Assembly: GCA_944358805.1 (NCBI GenBank)
Contig: CALVSD010000003.1
Coordinates: 1 to 36,254 of the forward strand
Source: an uncultured Bacilli bacterium
Lineage (GTDB): Bacteria; Bacillota_I; Bacilli_A; RF39; UBA660
Direction: 5' to 3'
Length of the DNA stretch: 36,254 nucleotides
Shown here: one piece after another, positions 16,697-25,899 of the stretch
Numbering within the stretch: the first letter of the stretch is position 1
How the letters are laid out: each line of letters opens with the position of its first letter
Position numbers and translations under genes: made by a program
The notes under the pieces: model-generated
Database searches by the model: none
Seen by the model: the letters and a program-made list of their open reading frames with translations, nothing else
Told to the model about the DNA's origin: nothing

Positions 16697-17453
16697 ATTT
16701 ATTAACGATAACATTTATAATATCTGTTACTGTAATTCCTGATATTAATATCAAAATTGCAGCCATACTTAAAAATGGTCCAAACGGAATCATATTGTCT
16801 TTCCTTGAAAACAATATAAATAACGCTATTGGAAAAGCAATAAAAGTTGCTGCAAATATTGTAACTACAGACAAATCTAATCCTAATACCAATCCAAAGA
16901 AAAACATTAATTTAATGTCTCCCCCTCCAAGGGATTCTTTTTTAAACATAAAATCTCCTAATAGTTTTAAAGCATACATTGCTACAAATGCTAATGCTGC
17001 ATCAAGTACATGATATACTGTTATATCAAGTCCATATAAAATTAAATAAGATATTATTGTAATAACACTACCAAATACTAGTACCTCATCTAATATTATC
17101 ATATACTCTATATCACTAATAATTACTATTATTAAAATTGATACAAATATAAGGCTTATAATTAGCTCATTAGTAAACCCATATTCATGATAACATACAA
17201 CATATAATATTCCTGTAACAACTTCTATTATCAAATAACTAAGAGGTAATGTTTCTTTACATTTACGACACTTACCTCCTTGTATCAAATATGATACTAT
17301 TGGTATTAATTCATACCATTTTAATTTATGATCACATATATGACAATGCGAACTAGGAGTTACAATAGATTCTTCATTACTCATTCTAGTAGCTACTACA
17401 TGGAAAAAGGACCCCATTATACTTCCCAATATAAAAAATATAACATAAAACAT
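16695..17453 (-). CDS. Prepilin peptidase (A24 family, PilD/ComC)
   Basis: 252 residues, polytopic. The N-terminal methyltransferase-like domain carries two CxxC zinc pairs (Cys37/40, Cys62/65). The two catalytic aspartates of A24 peptidases are visible: Asp114 in 'ISDIEYMII' and Asp179 in 'GGGDIKLM'. It cleaves and N-methylates type IV prepilin-like precursors such as the one encoded at 34349-34867. ATG at 17453 has AAAGGA upstream and lies 15 bases after the GspF-type gene, so the two form an operon. Confidence 0.93.
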   Translation of the reverse strand: MFYVIFFILGSIMGSFFHVVATRMSNEESIVTPSSHCHICDHKLKWYELIPIVSYLIQGGKCRKCKETLPLSYLIIEVVTGILYVVCYHEYGFTNELIISLIFVSILIIVIISDIEYMIILDEVLVFGSVITIISYLILYGLDITVYHVLDAALAFVAMYALKLLGDFMFKKESLGGGDIKLMFFFGLVLGLDLSVVTIFAATFIAFPIALFILFSRKDNMIPFGPFLSMAAILILISGITVTDIINVIVNK

Positions 17454-17468
17454 AACTAATCCTTTCTA

Positions 17469-18755
17469 TTATAATATACCCTCATACATTGAAAACATTG
17501 GAATAATTACTGCTAATAAAATTATACCTACAATTATTGCTAAAGTTACAATCATAATAGGTTCTATTAAACTTTTTAGTTGACTAACTAATGTTTTTTG
17601 TTCACTTTGATAGTATTCAGATACTGATTGCATCATTGGTCCTAATCTTCCTGTATTTTCTCCTGTTAAAAGCATTTCATATGCAACACCTGGAAAAGCC
17701 CAATGTCCTTTAAAAGATGAAGATAAAGATTCTCCAGAACTTAAATTATTAATAGATTTTTTTATAATTTTTTTATAGATTTCATTATTAGTAACTTTTT
17801 TTAATATTTCCATACTATTAGTAATAAACACTTCATGATTTAAAAGAGAAGCAAAAGTGCCAGTGAACATTATTATTTCTTTATATATAATAATATTTTT
17901 AATAACTGGAATATGCATTAATACATATTGAACTAAAGTTCTAAAAGCAGTAACTTTTCTATATAAAAATATTATACTAAACACAATTATTAATATAGTC
18001 ATAATAATAATTGGATAATTTATTCTTACAAAATCACTAATATTAATAATAAATAATGTTATTTTAGGAAGTTCCATTCCTGATTCATCATACATTGAAA
18101 CAAAATCAGGAACAATATATATTAATATAAAAGATAGAATACACATAGCAAAAACAAATATAATACTAGGATAAGTCATTGCACTAACAACTTGTTTTCT
18201 AGTTTCATCTACATTTTTATAATAAATAGCCATATCATCTAATACTTCAGTTACATCTCCAGTAAGTTCAGATGTTTTAATCATATTAATAAGTAATCTT
18301 GGAAATACTTCTCCTTGTTTTTCTAATGCTTCACTAAAAGAAACACCTGAATTAAGTTCAAAAACAATTCGTTGATACAAATACCTATCTTTAGATTTCT
18401 TTGACTGTCTACTTAATATTCCCATGGCATCAGATAATGGTATTCCTGTTTTAATATATGTAGATAATTGAGTTAAAAAGAAAGTTAATTCCTTAGCCTT
18501 CATTTTAGATCTAGGCGATAATTGAGATAAACCAATAATTGTAGATAATTTATCTTCTTTAATACTAATTATTTCATATCCTTGACTAGATAAAAACAAA
18601 TGTACATCAACTTTAGTAAAAGCATCAAAATATCCTTTTATTTTTTTGCCTTCAGAATCTTTTACAAGATAAATATATCTATTTTTTTTATTACTTTTAT
18701 TTTTTGTCTTTTCATTCATATTAGGATTCTTCTCTTTTAGTCTATTATTGGTCAT
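17469..18755 (-). CDS. Type II secretion/competence pseudopilus platform protein (GspF/ComGB/PilC)
   Basis: 428 residues. A 40-residue basic N-terminus and a small N1-type domain ('VHLFLSSQGYEIISIKED') are followed by two T2SF domains with the family pattern 'FFLTQLSTYIKTGIPLSDAM' and 'MFTGTFASLLNHEVFITNSM', and hydrophobic helices near 190-220, 240-260 and at the C-terminus. It is the inner-membrane platform on which the assembly ATPase drives pilus or pseudopilus growth. The ATPase (ComGA/PilB) and pilin genes that normally sit next to it are not here. ATG with AAGGAGAG upstream. Confidence 0.9.
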   Translation of the reverse strand: MTNNRLKEKNPNMNEKTKNKSNKKNRYIYLVKDSEGKKIKGYFDAFTKVDVHLFLSSQGYEIISIKEDKLSTIIGLSQLSPRSKMKAKELTFFLTQLSTYIKTGIPLSDAMGILSRQSKKSKDRYLYQRIVFELNSGVSFSEALEKQGEVFPRLLINMIKTSELTGDVTEVLDDMAIYYKNVDETRKQVVSAMTYPSIIFVFAMCILSFILIYIVPDFVSMYDESGMELPKITLFIINISDFVRINYPIIIMTILIIVFSIIFLYRKVTAFRTLVQYVLMHIPVIKNIIIYKEIIMFTGTFASLLNHEVFITNSMEILKKVTNNEIYKKIIKKSINNLSSGESLSSSFKGHWAFPGVAYEMLLTGENTGRLGPMMQSVSEYYQSEQKTLVSQLKSLIEPIMIVTLAIIVGIILLAVIIPMFSMYEGIL

Positions 18756-18854
18756 AAACTCTCTCTCCTTATCTTATATCATTGTAACATAAAATCTATA
18801 TTTTTTCACCATTTTTAATATTTTTCATATATTATTTTAGAAAGGGTGTTAATT

Positions 18855-19259
18855 ATGTATGGAAACAATTATTTTATGCCGTATACTATGCCAATAAGAG
18901 CCTTTAATAGAACTTTACCTATAGCTAAGACTGGATTTCTAGGAAAATTAGGAGGTGCGACAAGCGCCATAAGAGGAATTAATTGGGGAGGGTTATTAAA
19001 TAATGCTTCAAGAACTTTAGGTGTCATAAATCAAGCAATACCAGTAGTTAAACAAGCAGGACCAATGCTTAATAATATGAAGTCTATGATACGTTTAGCA
19101 AATGCTTTTAAGAATGAAACATCACCTTCTAAAATTAATAACAACCAAAATAATAACATTAATAATATTAATAATGTTAATTCTACCAATGTAATAACAG
19201 AAGAAAAAAAAGAAATAGTAAGTCAAGAAGACTATTTACCTAATTTCTTTATAAATTAA
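18855..19259 (+). CDS. YqfQ/VrrA-like protein
   Basis: 134 residues from the ATG at 18855; an in-frame GTG nine bases upstream is part of the ribosome binding site AAAGGGTG and is rejected. The sequence has a Gly-rich patch ('GFLGKLGGATSAIRG'), then the YqfQ-type core 'WGGLLNNASRTLGVINQAIP' and 'VVKQAGPMLNNMKSMIRLAN', then an Asn-rich tail. The core matches the B. subtilis YqfQ / B. anthracis VrrA family, whose function is unknown. The family lies near sigA-trmK in Bacillus, as here. Divergent from the GspF gene. Confidence 0.7.
   Translation: MYGNNYFMPYTMPIRAFNRTLPIAKTGFLGKLGGATSAIRGINWGGLLNNASRTLGVINQAIPVVKQAGPMLNNMKSMIRLANAFKNETSPSKINNNQNNNINNINNVNSTNVITEEKKEIVSQEDYLPNFFIN
19136..19190 (+). 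repeat. Asn-encoding short repeat in the YqfQ-like gene
   Basis: Imperfect units of AATAATATT/AATAATGTT encode a run of Asn, Ile and Val. The homologous vrrA gene of B. anthracis is known for a variable-number repeat, so length variation is plausible. Confidence 0.5.
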
Positions 19260-19310
19260 AATTATAGACTTATATTAATTAATTTGTTAAAATAAAAACT
19301 GGTGATTGAA

Positions 19311-19706
19311 ATGAAAGAAAAATTTCCGTATTTTTATAAATTAATATGTATAAATAAACTATATTTTAAAGGAGACAATCTAAGAATCAAGAATTATAAT
19401 GATTTAGAAGAAATTAATAATCTAATTTATATTTTATATCAAAGTATAAAGGATTTAGATGATATAAATTCTTTAATAGAAGTTGTATTAAATGTAACTG
19501 GAAAAATATTATATATGCAACCATTTTATGATGGCAATAGTAGAACTTTAAAAGATTTCATTAAATCAATCTTTAAATCATTAAAATATGATATTGAGAT
19601 AAATGAAAATGACTATATTATTCCAATTCTTTTTGAAGAAGAACAATGTACAGAAGAAGAATTAAACTTTTTCAAAAAGAAAGTATTCCTAAAAAAAGAA
19701 GTATAA
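19311..19706 (+). CDS. Fic-domain-like protein with a degenerate active site
   Basis: 131 residues from the ATG at 19311 (ribosome binding site GGTGAT; the in-frame GTG nine bases upstream is inside it). It is helical, and residues 70-81 read 'QPFYDGNSRTLK', matching the Fic motif HPFxDGNGRxxR at Pro, Phe, Asp, Gly, Asn and Arg. The catalytic His is Gln, the second Gly is Ser and the last Arg is Lys. True Fic enzymes transfer AMP or other groups to target proteins. Loss of the His predicts no classical AMPylation, so it may be a pseudoenzyme or regulator. It follows the YqfQ-like gene by 51 bases on the same strand and converges on trmK. Confidence 0.6.
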   Translation: MKEKFPYFYKLICINKLYFKGDNLRIKNYNDLEEINNLIYILYQSIKDLDDINSLIEVVLNVTGKILYMQPFYDGNSRTLKDFIKSIFKSLKYDIEINENDYIIPILFEEEQCTEEELNFFKKKVFLKKEV

Positions 19707-19712
19707 ACTTCT
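19690..19712 (-). terminator. Shared terminator holding two convergent stop codons
   Basis: AGAAGT (19697-19702) and ACTTCT (19707-19712) form a stem with the loop ATAA. On the minus strand it is followed by seven T and ends the queA-dnaG-rpoD-trmK operon. The Fic-like TAA (19704-19706) is in the loop and the trmK TAG (19711-19713) in the stem. Confidence 0.7.
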
Positions 19713-20382
19713 ATAAATTGATTTTTTTATACATTCTTATTTTTAAATATGTTTTAATTCTATGATGATAATGATTTTTAGGAATTAATTTATACAATAT
19801 CTTTAGTTTGTTTAATTCATCACCATATTTTTCTTTAAAAAGTTTATCTTGATTATTTAAAAGAATAGGACCAAAATAAATCTTTCTTCTATTATAATAA
19901 CGCCTTCCTTTACTAAAACATATAATTGTATATATAATTCCAGCATCTTTAACTAATTTTTCATCTTTTATGTAGTACCCTATTTTCGTTATTTTATATC
20001 TTAAAAAATCAATATGATTATTACTTTGTACTATAATATTGTTAACATTCTTAAGTTTTGCTAAATTTTTATATAATATTCCAACAATAGTATGAGACCC
20101 CATTCCTGAAAGCACAACAGTATCTATTTCTTCTGCATTAATATTATCTAGACCATTACTAATTCTATAACTAATAATATTTTCTAGTTTATGTTTTTTT
20201 ATATTACATATTGCATTATCTAATGCATTCTTATTAATATCACTAGCTATTATAGTGATATTTTTTCTATTTTGTGCTAAATATATATCAAGAAGTCCAT
20301 GATCACATCCAATATCAACTAATTTTGCATTATCATCAACATAACTAGCCACTGTTTCTAATCTTTTTGAAAGTTTAATCAT
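19711..20382 (-). CDS. trmK: tRNA (adenine(22)-N1)-methyltransferase
   Basis: 223 residues. It has the TrmK class I methyltransferase pattern: '[26 protein letters not shown]' with the SAM-binding '[14 protein letters not shown]' (about 23-36), '[11 protein letters not shown]', the catalytic-site '[11 protein letters not shown]' and '[12 protein letters not shown]'. The C-terminal helical extension recognises tRNA. It methylates N1 of A22 in tRNAs. It overlaps the rpoD stop by 8 bases, and rpoD and trmK are neighbours in many Bacilli. Confidence 0.92.
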   Translation of the reverse strand: MIKLSKRLETVASYVDDNAKLVDIGCDHGLLDIYLAQNRKNITIIASDINKNALDNAICNIKKHKLENIISYRISNGLDNINAEEIDTVVLSGMGSHTIVGILYKNLAKLKNVNNIIVQSNNHIDFLRYKITKIGYYIKDEKLVKDAGIIYTIICFSKGRRYYNRRKIYFGPILLNNQDKLFKEKYGDELNKLKILYKLIPKNHYHHRIKTYLKIRMYKKINL

Positions 20383-21472
20383 TTAAGAAATCCTTTAATT
20401 TTCTACTTCTTGAAGGATGGCGTAACTTTCTTAAAGCTTTAGCTTCTATTTGTCTAATTCTTTCTCTTGTAACTCCAAACATTTGGCCTACTTCTTCTAA
20501 TGTTTTACATGATCCATCATCAAGTCCAAATCTAAGTCTTAATACTTGTTCTTCTCTTTCTGTTAAAGTAAGTAAAACATCGGAAATTTCATCTTTTAAA
20601 AGTTCATGAATAGTAAATTCTTCTGGAGACATGCTTCTTTCATCCTTAACAAAATCTCCTAAATGAGAATCATCTTCTTCTCCTATTGGAGTTTCTAAGC
20701 TTACTGGTTCTTGAGCAATTTTTACTACTTCTCTGATTTTATCAACTGAAAGTCCCATCTTTTTAGCAAGTTCTTCATCTGTAGGTTCTCTGTTTAATTC
20801 AAGAGTTAGTTGTCTTTGACATCTAGATAATTTATTTATTGTTTCAACCATATGAACTGGAACTCTTATAGTTCTTGCTTGGTCTGCTATTGCTCTTGTT
20901 ATTGCTTGTCTAATCCACCATGTTGCGTAAGTAGAAAATTTATATCCTTTATCTGCATCAAATTTTTCTACTGCTTTCATAAGTCCAATATTACCTTCTT
21001 GAATTAAATCTAAAAATAACATTCCTCTACCTACATATCTTTTAGCAATAGATACTACTAAACGTAAATTAGATTCTGCTAATTTGTTTTTAGCTTCTTC
21101 ATCACCTTCGGCAACTCTTGCTGATAATGCTGTTTCTTCTTCAAGAGATAACAAACTAATTTTACCAATTTCTTTTAAATACATTCTAACTGGATCATTA
21201 ATAGTTAATTCTTTAGCTATATTACTATCTTGTAATATAAGTTCTAAATCCTCTCCTCCATTTGCTTCTTCATTATCATCCATATCTTCTTCAGTTACTA
21301 TTTGGACATTATTTTCAATTAAACTATTGTATAAATCATCAAGAGCATCACTATCTAATTCTAATCCTTTAAGTTCACTTGCTAATTGTTCATAAGTAAT
21401 AAAACCTGTTTCTTTACCTTTCTTAATTAACGCTTCTTTTCTTGCTTCAAAACTTTTAATTTCTTCTATCAT
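20375..21472 (-). CDS. rpoD: Primary sigma factor SigA/RpoD
   Basis: 365 residues. A short region 1.1 ('[12 protein letters not shown]') and an acidic linker precede regions 1.2-2.4 ('[21 protein letters not shown]', '[19 protein letters not shown]', '[19 protein letters not shown]'), region 3 and region 4.2 ('[20 protein letters not shown]'). It directs RNA polymerase to the TTGACA/TATAAT-type promoters seen throughout the window. The ATG overlaps the dnaG stop (TAATG), as in the conserved dnaG-sigA operon. Confidence 0.98.
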   Translation of the reverse strand: MIEEIKSFEARKEALIKKGKETGFITYEQLASELKGLELDSDALDDLYNSLIENNVQIVTEEDMDDNEEANGGEDLELILQDSNIAKELTINDPVRMYLKEIGKISLLSLEEETALSARVAEGDEEAKNKLAESNLRLVVSIAKRYVGRGMLFLDLIQEGNIGLMKAVEKFDADKGYKFSTYATWWIRQAITRAIADQARTIRVPVHMVETINKLSRCQRQLTLELNREPTDEELAKKMGLSVDKIREVVKIAQEPVSLETPIGEEDDSHLGDFVKDERSMSPEEFTIHELLKDEISDVLLTLTEREEQVLRLRFGLDDGSCKTLEEVGQMFGVTRERIRQIEAKALRKLRHPSRSRKLKDFLND

Positions 21473-23184
21473 TATTTCACTCCCTTTACAGCCATTATTT
21501 CACTAAGTATTTCAGCTTGTTTTAATGGATCATTTTCTTCTTTAAGACTTTTTTCAAGTTTACTAATTTTACTCTTTTTAAAATATTTCTTGATTACTGT
21601 TATATAATCCTCTATTTCTAAATTAGTATACTCATCTTTCAAATTCATATTTAATATTTCATATAAAACTTTTAACAATTCTTCTTTAGATGATATAAAA
21701 CTAATAAAGTCCGCAACATCTATTTTACCATATTTATGATAAAAGCAAATAATTTCATTAGATAAAAATCTAATTTCCATAGTAGGGAAATAACTTATAT
21801 TATTCTCTACTTGTTTAACTACATCGTCACTTTTTAACATATAATAGATTAAACTTCTTTCTGCTTTTTCATAAACAGTAAGTCCTTTTTTATTTATTTT
21901 TACTACTTTTATTTCCTTTTTATCATCTTTATTATTATAAGTTTCATATTTCTTTTTTAACAATTCATAATCTATATTATATTCAATTGATAATTTTTTT
22001 AAAGTAAGTTCTACTAATATTTCATCATTTACTTTAGTAAGTTCTCTTATTGAATTATCAATATAATTTGATATATCTTCTAAATTATTAAAGTTTTTAT
22101 TTTTCTTTAATAATTCTAATTTGTATTCTACTACATTTATAGCTTTTTCTATTTTGCTAACAAATGCTTCTTTACCATTTTTTATTATATATTCATCAGG
22201 ATCTAAATCATTTTCTAATCTAATTATTTTTGGATTTATACCAATTGCTTCTAAAACATTAATTGCAGATATTGTTGCATCTTCTCCAGCTTTATCACCA
22301 TCAAAACATAAAATTACATTATCTGTCATTTTTCTTACAATAGTTGCTTGTTCTTTAGTAAAAGCAGTTCCCATAGTAGCAACACAGTTATTAATTCCTA
22401 CAGTAGACGCTCTAATAACGTCCATAAATCCTTCCATAATTATAACATAATCATTTTTCTTTAAGTGTTCTCTCGCATTATGATAATTATATAGTAAATT
22501 TCCTTTTTTGAAAATAGGAGTTTCTTTAGTGTTTATATATTTACTGCTATCTTTCATATTATATATACGGCCTGAAAAAGCCACTACATTACCACTTAAA
22601 TCAAATAAAGGAAACATTATTCTATTTAAAAACAAATCATTAGATAAAGTATTAGATAATCCTAATTCTATTAATTTATCTAGTTTTATACCTTTATTTA
22701 TAAGTAAATTAGTAAGAGTACTTTTATTTAATGAAAGACCTATACCAAATTTCTTAACAATTTCTCTACTTAATCCTCTTTTTTCTAAATATTCTATTGC
22801 ATTCTTACCTAAACTACTATTTAAATTATTTTGATAAAATTTACTTGCTATTTCATATATCTTATAATCCACACTTCTAGTATCTACTTTTTCATTTGTA
22901 GTTAAATTATATCCTAATTTATTACCTAAGAGTTTTACTGCTTCAATAAAACTTATATGTTCATATTCTGAAACAAAAGTAAATACATTACCAGTAGCTC
23001 CACAAGAAAAACATGTATATATTTGTTTTTCAGGGCTAACACTCATACTAGGAGAATGATCATCATGAAATGGGCATACTCCAAAATAGTTTTTGCCTCT
23101 CTTAGTAAGGGGTACATAATTTGATATTACACTTATAATATCACTTTTATTTCTAATTTCATTAATAATATCATTATTAATCAC
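21472..23184 (-). CDS. dnaG: DNA primase
   Basis: 570 residues. The N-terminal CHC2 zinc-binding site (Cys37, His40, Cys58, Cys61) is followed by the primase core and a TOPRIM domain ('[14 protein letters not shown]', then '[13 protein letters not shown]'). The C-terminal region should bind the replicative helicase. It makes RNA primers at the replication fork. The start is GTG at 23184, read from GGGTGG about 6 bases upstream. It lies 23 bases after queA and overlaps rpoD by one base. Confidence 0.96.
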   Translation of the reverse strand: MINNDIINEIRNKSDIISVISNYVPLTKRGKNYFGVCPFHDDHSPSMSVSPEKQIYTCFSCGATGNVFTFVSEYEHISFIEAVKLLGNKLGYNLTTNEKVDTRSVDYKIYEIASKFYQNNLNSSLGKNAIEYLEKRGLSREIVKKFGIGLSLNKSTLTNLLINKGIKLDKLIELGLSNTLSNDLFLNRIMFPLFDLSGNVVAFSGRIYNMKDSSKYINTKETPIFKKGNLLYNYHNAREHLKKNDYVIIMEGFMDVIRASTVGINNCVATMGTAFTKEQATIVRKMTDNVILCFDGDKAGEDATISAINVLEAIGINPKIIRLENDLDPDEYIIKNGKEAFVSKIEKAINVVEYKLELLKKNKNFNNLEDISNYIDNSIRELTKVNDEILVELTLKKLSIEYNIDYELLKKKYETYNNKDDKKEIKVVKINKKGLTVYEKAERSLIYYMLKSDDVVKQVENNISYFPTMEIRFLSNEIICFYHKYGKIDVADFISFISSKEELLKVLYEILNMNLKDEYTNLEIEDYITVIKKYFKKSKISKLEKSLKEENDPLKQAEILSEIMAVKGVK

Positions 23185-23207
23185 GAGACCACCCCACTAT
23201 ATAATAA

Positions 23208-24233
23208 TTACTTAATAAACATAGAATCTCCAAAAGAGAAAAAACGATATTTTTCTTTAACAGCTTCTTTATAAGCATTTAAAATAATGTCTTTACTAGC
23301 TAAAGCACTAACTAACATAATTAATGTAGACTTAGGTAAATGAAAATTTGTTATTAAACTATCTACTGCTTTAAATTTATATCCAGGATATATGAATATA
23401 TCAGTCCATCCATTACATTTACAAAATTTATTATATTTATTCATTACTGTTTCTAAAACTCTAACTGATGTTGTACCAACACTAATAATTTTTCTTCCTT
23501 CTTCTTTAGCTTTGTTTAGTGTATTAGCAACTTCTTCATCCATTTCGTAATATTCTGAATGCATCTTATGATTAGTTACATCTTCTACCGTTACTGGCCT
23601 AAAAGTTCCAAGACCAACATGTAGAGTTACATAACAAATTTTAACACCTTTATTTTTAATATTTTCAAGAAGTTCTTTAGTAAAATGTAGACCTGCAGTT
23701 GGAGCAGCAGCACTACCAATATTTTTAGCATATACAGTTTGATATCTATCTTTATCTTCTAATTTTTCCTTAATATAAGGTGGTAGAGGCATTGTTCCTA
23801 GTTTATCTAATAATTCATAAAATATTCCATCATAGATAAATTGAAATTCTCTTATTCCATCTTCTTTCACACTTATACATTTAGCTTTTAATAAACCATC
23901 TCCAAAAGATATTACAGTTCCTTCTTTTACCCTTTTACCAGGTCTTACTAAACATGACCAAATATCATCTTTAATATTTTTTAAAAGTAATACTTCTATA
24001 TGTGCTAAAGTATCTTCCTTTACTCCAAAAAGTCTTGCAGGCATTACTTTGGTATCATTAAGTACAAGGACATCCCCTGGATTTAACAAATCAACTATAT
24101 CACTAAATATATGATGTGATAATTCTCCCGTTTGTTTATCTACTACCATTAACCTTGAACTATCCCTTTTAACAATTGGTGTTTGTGCAATTAACTCTTC
24201 TGGTAATTCAAAATCAAAATCATCTGTTTTCAT
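23208..24233 (-). CDS. queA: S-adenosylmethionine:tRNA ribosyltransferase-isomerase
   Basis: 341 residues, full length. QueA transfers and isomerises the ribosyl group of SAM onto preQ1-modified tRNA, giving epoxyqueuosine at the wobble base. Family motifs: '[14 protein letters not shown]' at the start, '[15 protein letters not shown]', '[12 protein letters not shown]', '[11 protein letters not shown]', 'HKMHSEYYE' and '[20 protein letters not shown]'. It is first in a queA-dnaG-rpoD-trmK series, with GGGTGAT as ribosome binding site. tgt and queG are not in the window. Confidence 0.97.
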   Translation of the reverse strand: MKTDDFDFELPEELIAQTPIVKRDSSRLMVVDKQTGELSHHIFSDIVDLLNPGDVLVLNDTKVMPARLFGVKEDTLAHIEVLLLKNIKDDIWSCLVRPGKRVKEGTVISFGDGLLKAKCISVKEDGIREFQFIYDGIFYELLDKLGTMPLPPYIKEKLEDKDRYQTVYAKNIGSAAAPTAGLHFTKELLENIKNKGVKICYVTLHVGLGTFRPVTVEDVTNHKMHSEYYEMDEEVANTLNKAKEEGRKIISVGTTSVRVLETVMNKYNKFCKCNGWTDIFIYPGYKFKAVDSLITNFHLPKSTLIMLVSALASKDIILNAYKEAVKEKYRFFSFGDSMFIK

Positions 24234-24257
24234 ATAAAATCACCCGTAACTTCGTAT

Positions 24258-24266
24258 ATTATACCA
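24258..24266 (-). promoter_or_regulatory. Extended -10 promoter before queA
   Basis: On the minus strand TGGTATAAT fits an extended -10 element, about 25 bases before the queA ATG. No good -35 box is seen: the expected position lies in the upstream terminator stem. Confidence 0.55.
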
Positions 24267-24267
24267 C

Positions 24268-24296
24268 AAAAAAAGAAAATATTTATATTTTTCTTT
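24268..24296 (-). terminator. Terminator of the Rieske oxidoreductase gene
   Basis: AAAGAAAAATAT and ATATTTTCTTT (24272-24296) form an AT-rich stem with one bulge and a following T-run on the minus strand, about 50 bases past the stop. Confidence 0.5.
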
Positions 24297-24344
24297 AAAA
24301 ATTTAATATATTTAATTAATTAATCAATAAACAAACTATTATTT

Positions 24345-25826
24345 TTAGTTTTTATATTTTATATTATAAACGGAAGGGCCAAACAAAACATTTCCATCAA
24401 TATCAAATCTTGACCCATGACATGGACAATCCCAAGTCTTATCTACATTATTAAAAACTAAATTACATTTAAGATGAGGACATTTTATATATACCATGTG
24501 CTTAATATTTTTCTTATCTGTGTATATTCCAACTTTTTGACCATTAATAACCTTTATTTCTACATTTTTAGGATAAAAAACATAATTACTTTTTATCTTT
24601 GTAAGTATATAAGATTTAGCATTTAAATAATTATAAATAATTAAATTTTTTACTTTATCTTTAGTAATATTTCTATGTAGACTAAACAATTCAATATATT
24701 GATTATCTTTATTTAATATAATATCTGATAAAATTTTACCAGCAATTGTACCATTAGTCATTCCCCATTTATTAAATCCTGTTGCAATTAATAAACTATT
24801 ATCATTTTTATAAACACTTCCTATATAAGGAAGATGATCAGGAGTCATTATATCATGATTTAAAAAATAATATTTAATATCTTTATCTATATATTTTTTA
24901 TAATCATTAATTAATTCTTTATATCTTTTTTCTGCATCATAATGATTAGAAGTAAAATGAGAATTTCCCGCATAAATAATATAATCTTTATCTGAATTAG
25001 TATAATATCTTATTGAATATATAGGATTTTCATTAGATATAGCAATAAACTTTTTATTAGTTTTAGTAATTCCTGATAATACATAAGATTTTTCTATACT
25101 ACTTTTTAATGGTATCATGCCAGGTATTACAAAAAATGGATAATGCGTACATACAATTACTTTTTTCGCAAGTATTACACCATTATCAGTATTTACTTCA
25201 TAGTAGTTATCTTTTTTTGTTAATTTAATTGCTCTAGTATTTTCATATATACATACTTTAGATTCTAACAATATTTTTCTAATTCCCATTAAATATTTTA
25301 TGGGATGAAATACACATCCATAGTTAATTTTTATTCCATATTTAACTGATAAATTATTAGGAAGTTTACTTACTACTTTATATTTAATATTATTCTTATT
25401 ATAAAATTCTTCTTCTTTTTTAAAATTCTCTATTTTATTTATATCATTAGTAAAAACATATGAACTTACATTTTCTAAATTACACTCTATGTTATTTCTA
25501 GATATTATATTTTTAACTATTCTAACAGCATCTTTACAAGAATTCAAATATTTAAGTGCTACTTCATCATTAAAATTACTAGATAATTTACTATATATTA
25601 AATCTTGCATAAACGTAAGCTTTCCTGTAGTATTCGCACTAACACCATGGCCACATATATCTTTATCTATTAAAGTTACTTTATATTTACTATTTCTTAA
25701 GAAATATGCTGTAGTAAGTCCCGCAATACCTCCTCCAATTATTAATATATCAGTAGTTATATTTTTATCTAATTTATTTAACACTCTTTTTCTAATATTA
25801 CATTCCCAAATACTCTTATTTTCCAT
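24345..25826 (-). CDS. FAD-dependent oxidoreductase with C-terminal Rieske [2Fe-2S] domain
   Basis: 493 residues from the ATG at 25826. A DAO-type FAD domain starts with 'DILIIGGGIAGLTTAYFLRN' (about 23-42), includes 'GHGVSANTTGKLTF' and ends with a 'TGFNKWGMTNGTIAGKIL' FAD-contact segment. The last 60 residues hold the Rieske ligands 'CPHLKC' and 'CPCHGSRF' (Cys-x-His and Cys-x-x-His). Similar two-domain proteins occur in Bacillus and Clostridia; substrate unknown. An in-frame start at 25931 is rejected because it overlaps the upstream gene and its terminator, while GGTGAATAAT immediately precedes 25826. Cytoplasmic, monocistronic. Confidence 0.88.
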   Translation of the reverse strand: MENKSIWECNIRKRVLNKLDKNITTDILIIGGGIAGLTTAYFLRNSKYKVTLIDKDICGHGVSANTTGKLTFMQDLIYSKLSSNFNDEVALKYLNSCKDAVRIVKNIISRNNIECNLENVSSYVFTNDINKIENFKKEEEFYNKNNIKYKVVSKLPNNLSVKYGIKINYGCVFHPIKYLMGIRKILLESKVCIYENTRAIKLTKKDNYYEVNTDNGVILAKKVIVCTHYPFFVIPGMIPLKSSIEKSYVLSGITKTNKKFIAISNENPIYSIRYYTNSDKDYIIYAGNSHFTSNHYDAEKRYKELINDYKKYIDKDIKYYFLNHDIMTPDHLPYIGSVYKNDNSLLIATGFNKWGMTNGTIAGKILSDIILNKDNQYIELFSLHRNITKDKVKNLIIYNYLNAKSYILTKIKSNYVFYPKNVEIKVINGQKVGIYTDKKNIKHMVYIKCPHLKCNLVFNNVDKTWDCPCHGSRFDIDGNVLFGPSVYNIKYKN

Positions 25827-25871
25827 ATTATTCACCATTATTATTATGTAAAATAATAATATTATTATAAT

Positions 25872-25899
25872 AAAAAAGTTATCCCAACTAAGATAACTT
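25872..25899 (-). terminator. Terminator of the second GT-C-like gene
   Basis: AAGTTATC and GATAACTT (25876-25883 and 25892-25899) form an 8 bp stem followed by six T on the minus strand. The gene's TAG stop is in the loop. Confidence 0.8.
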
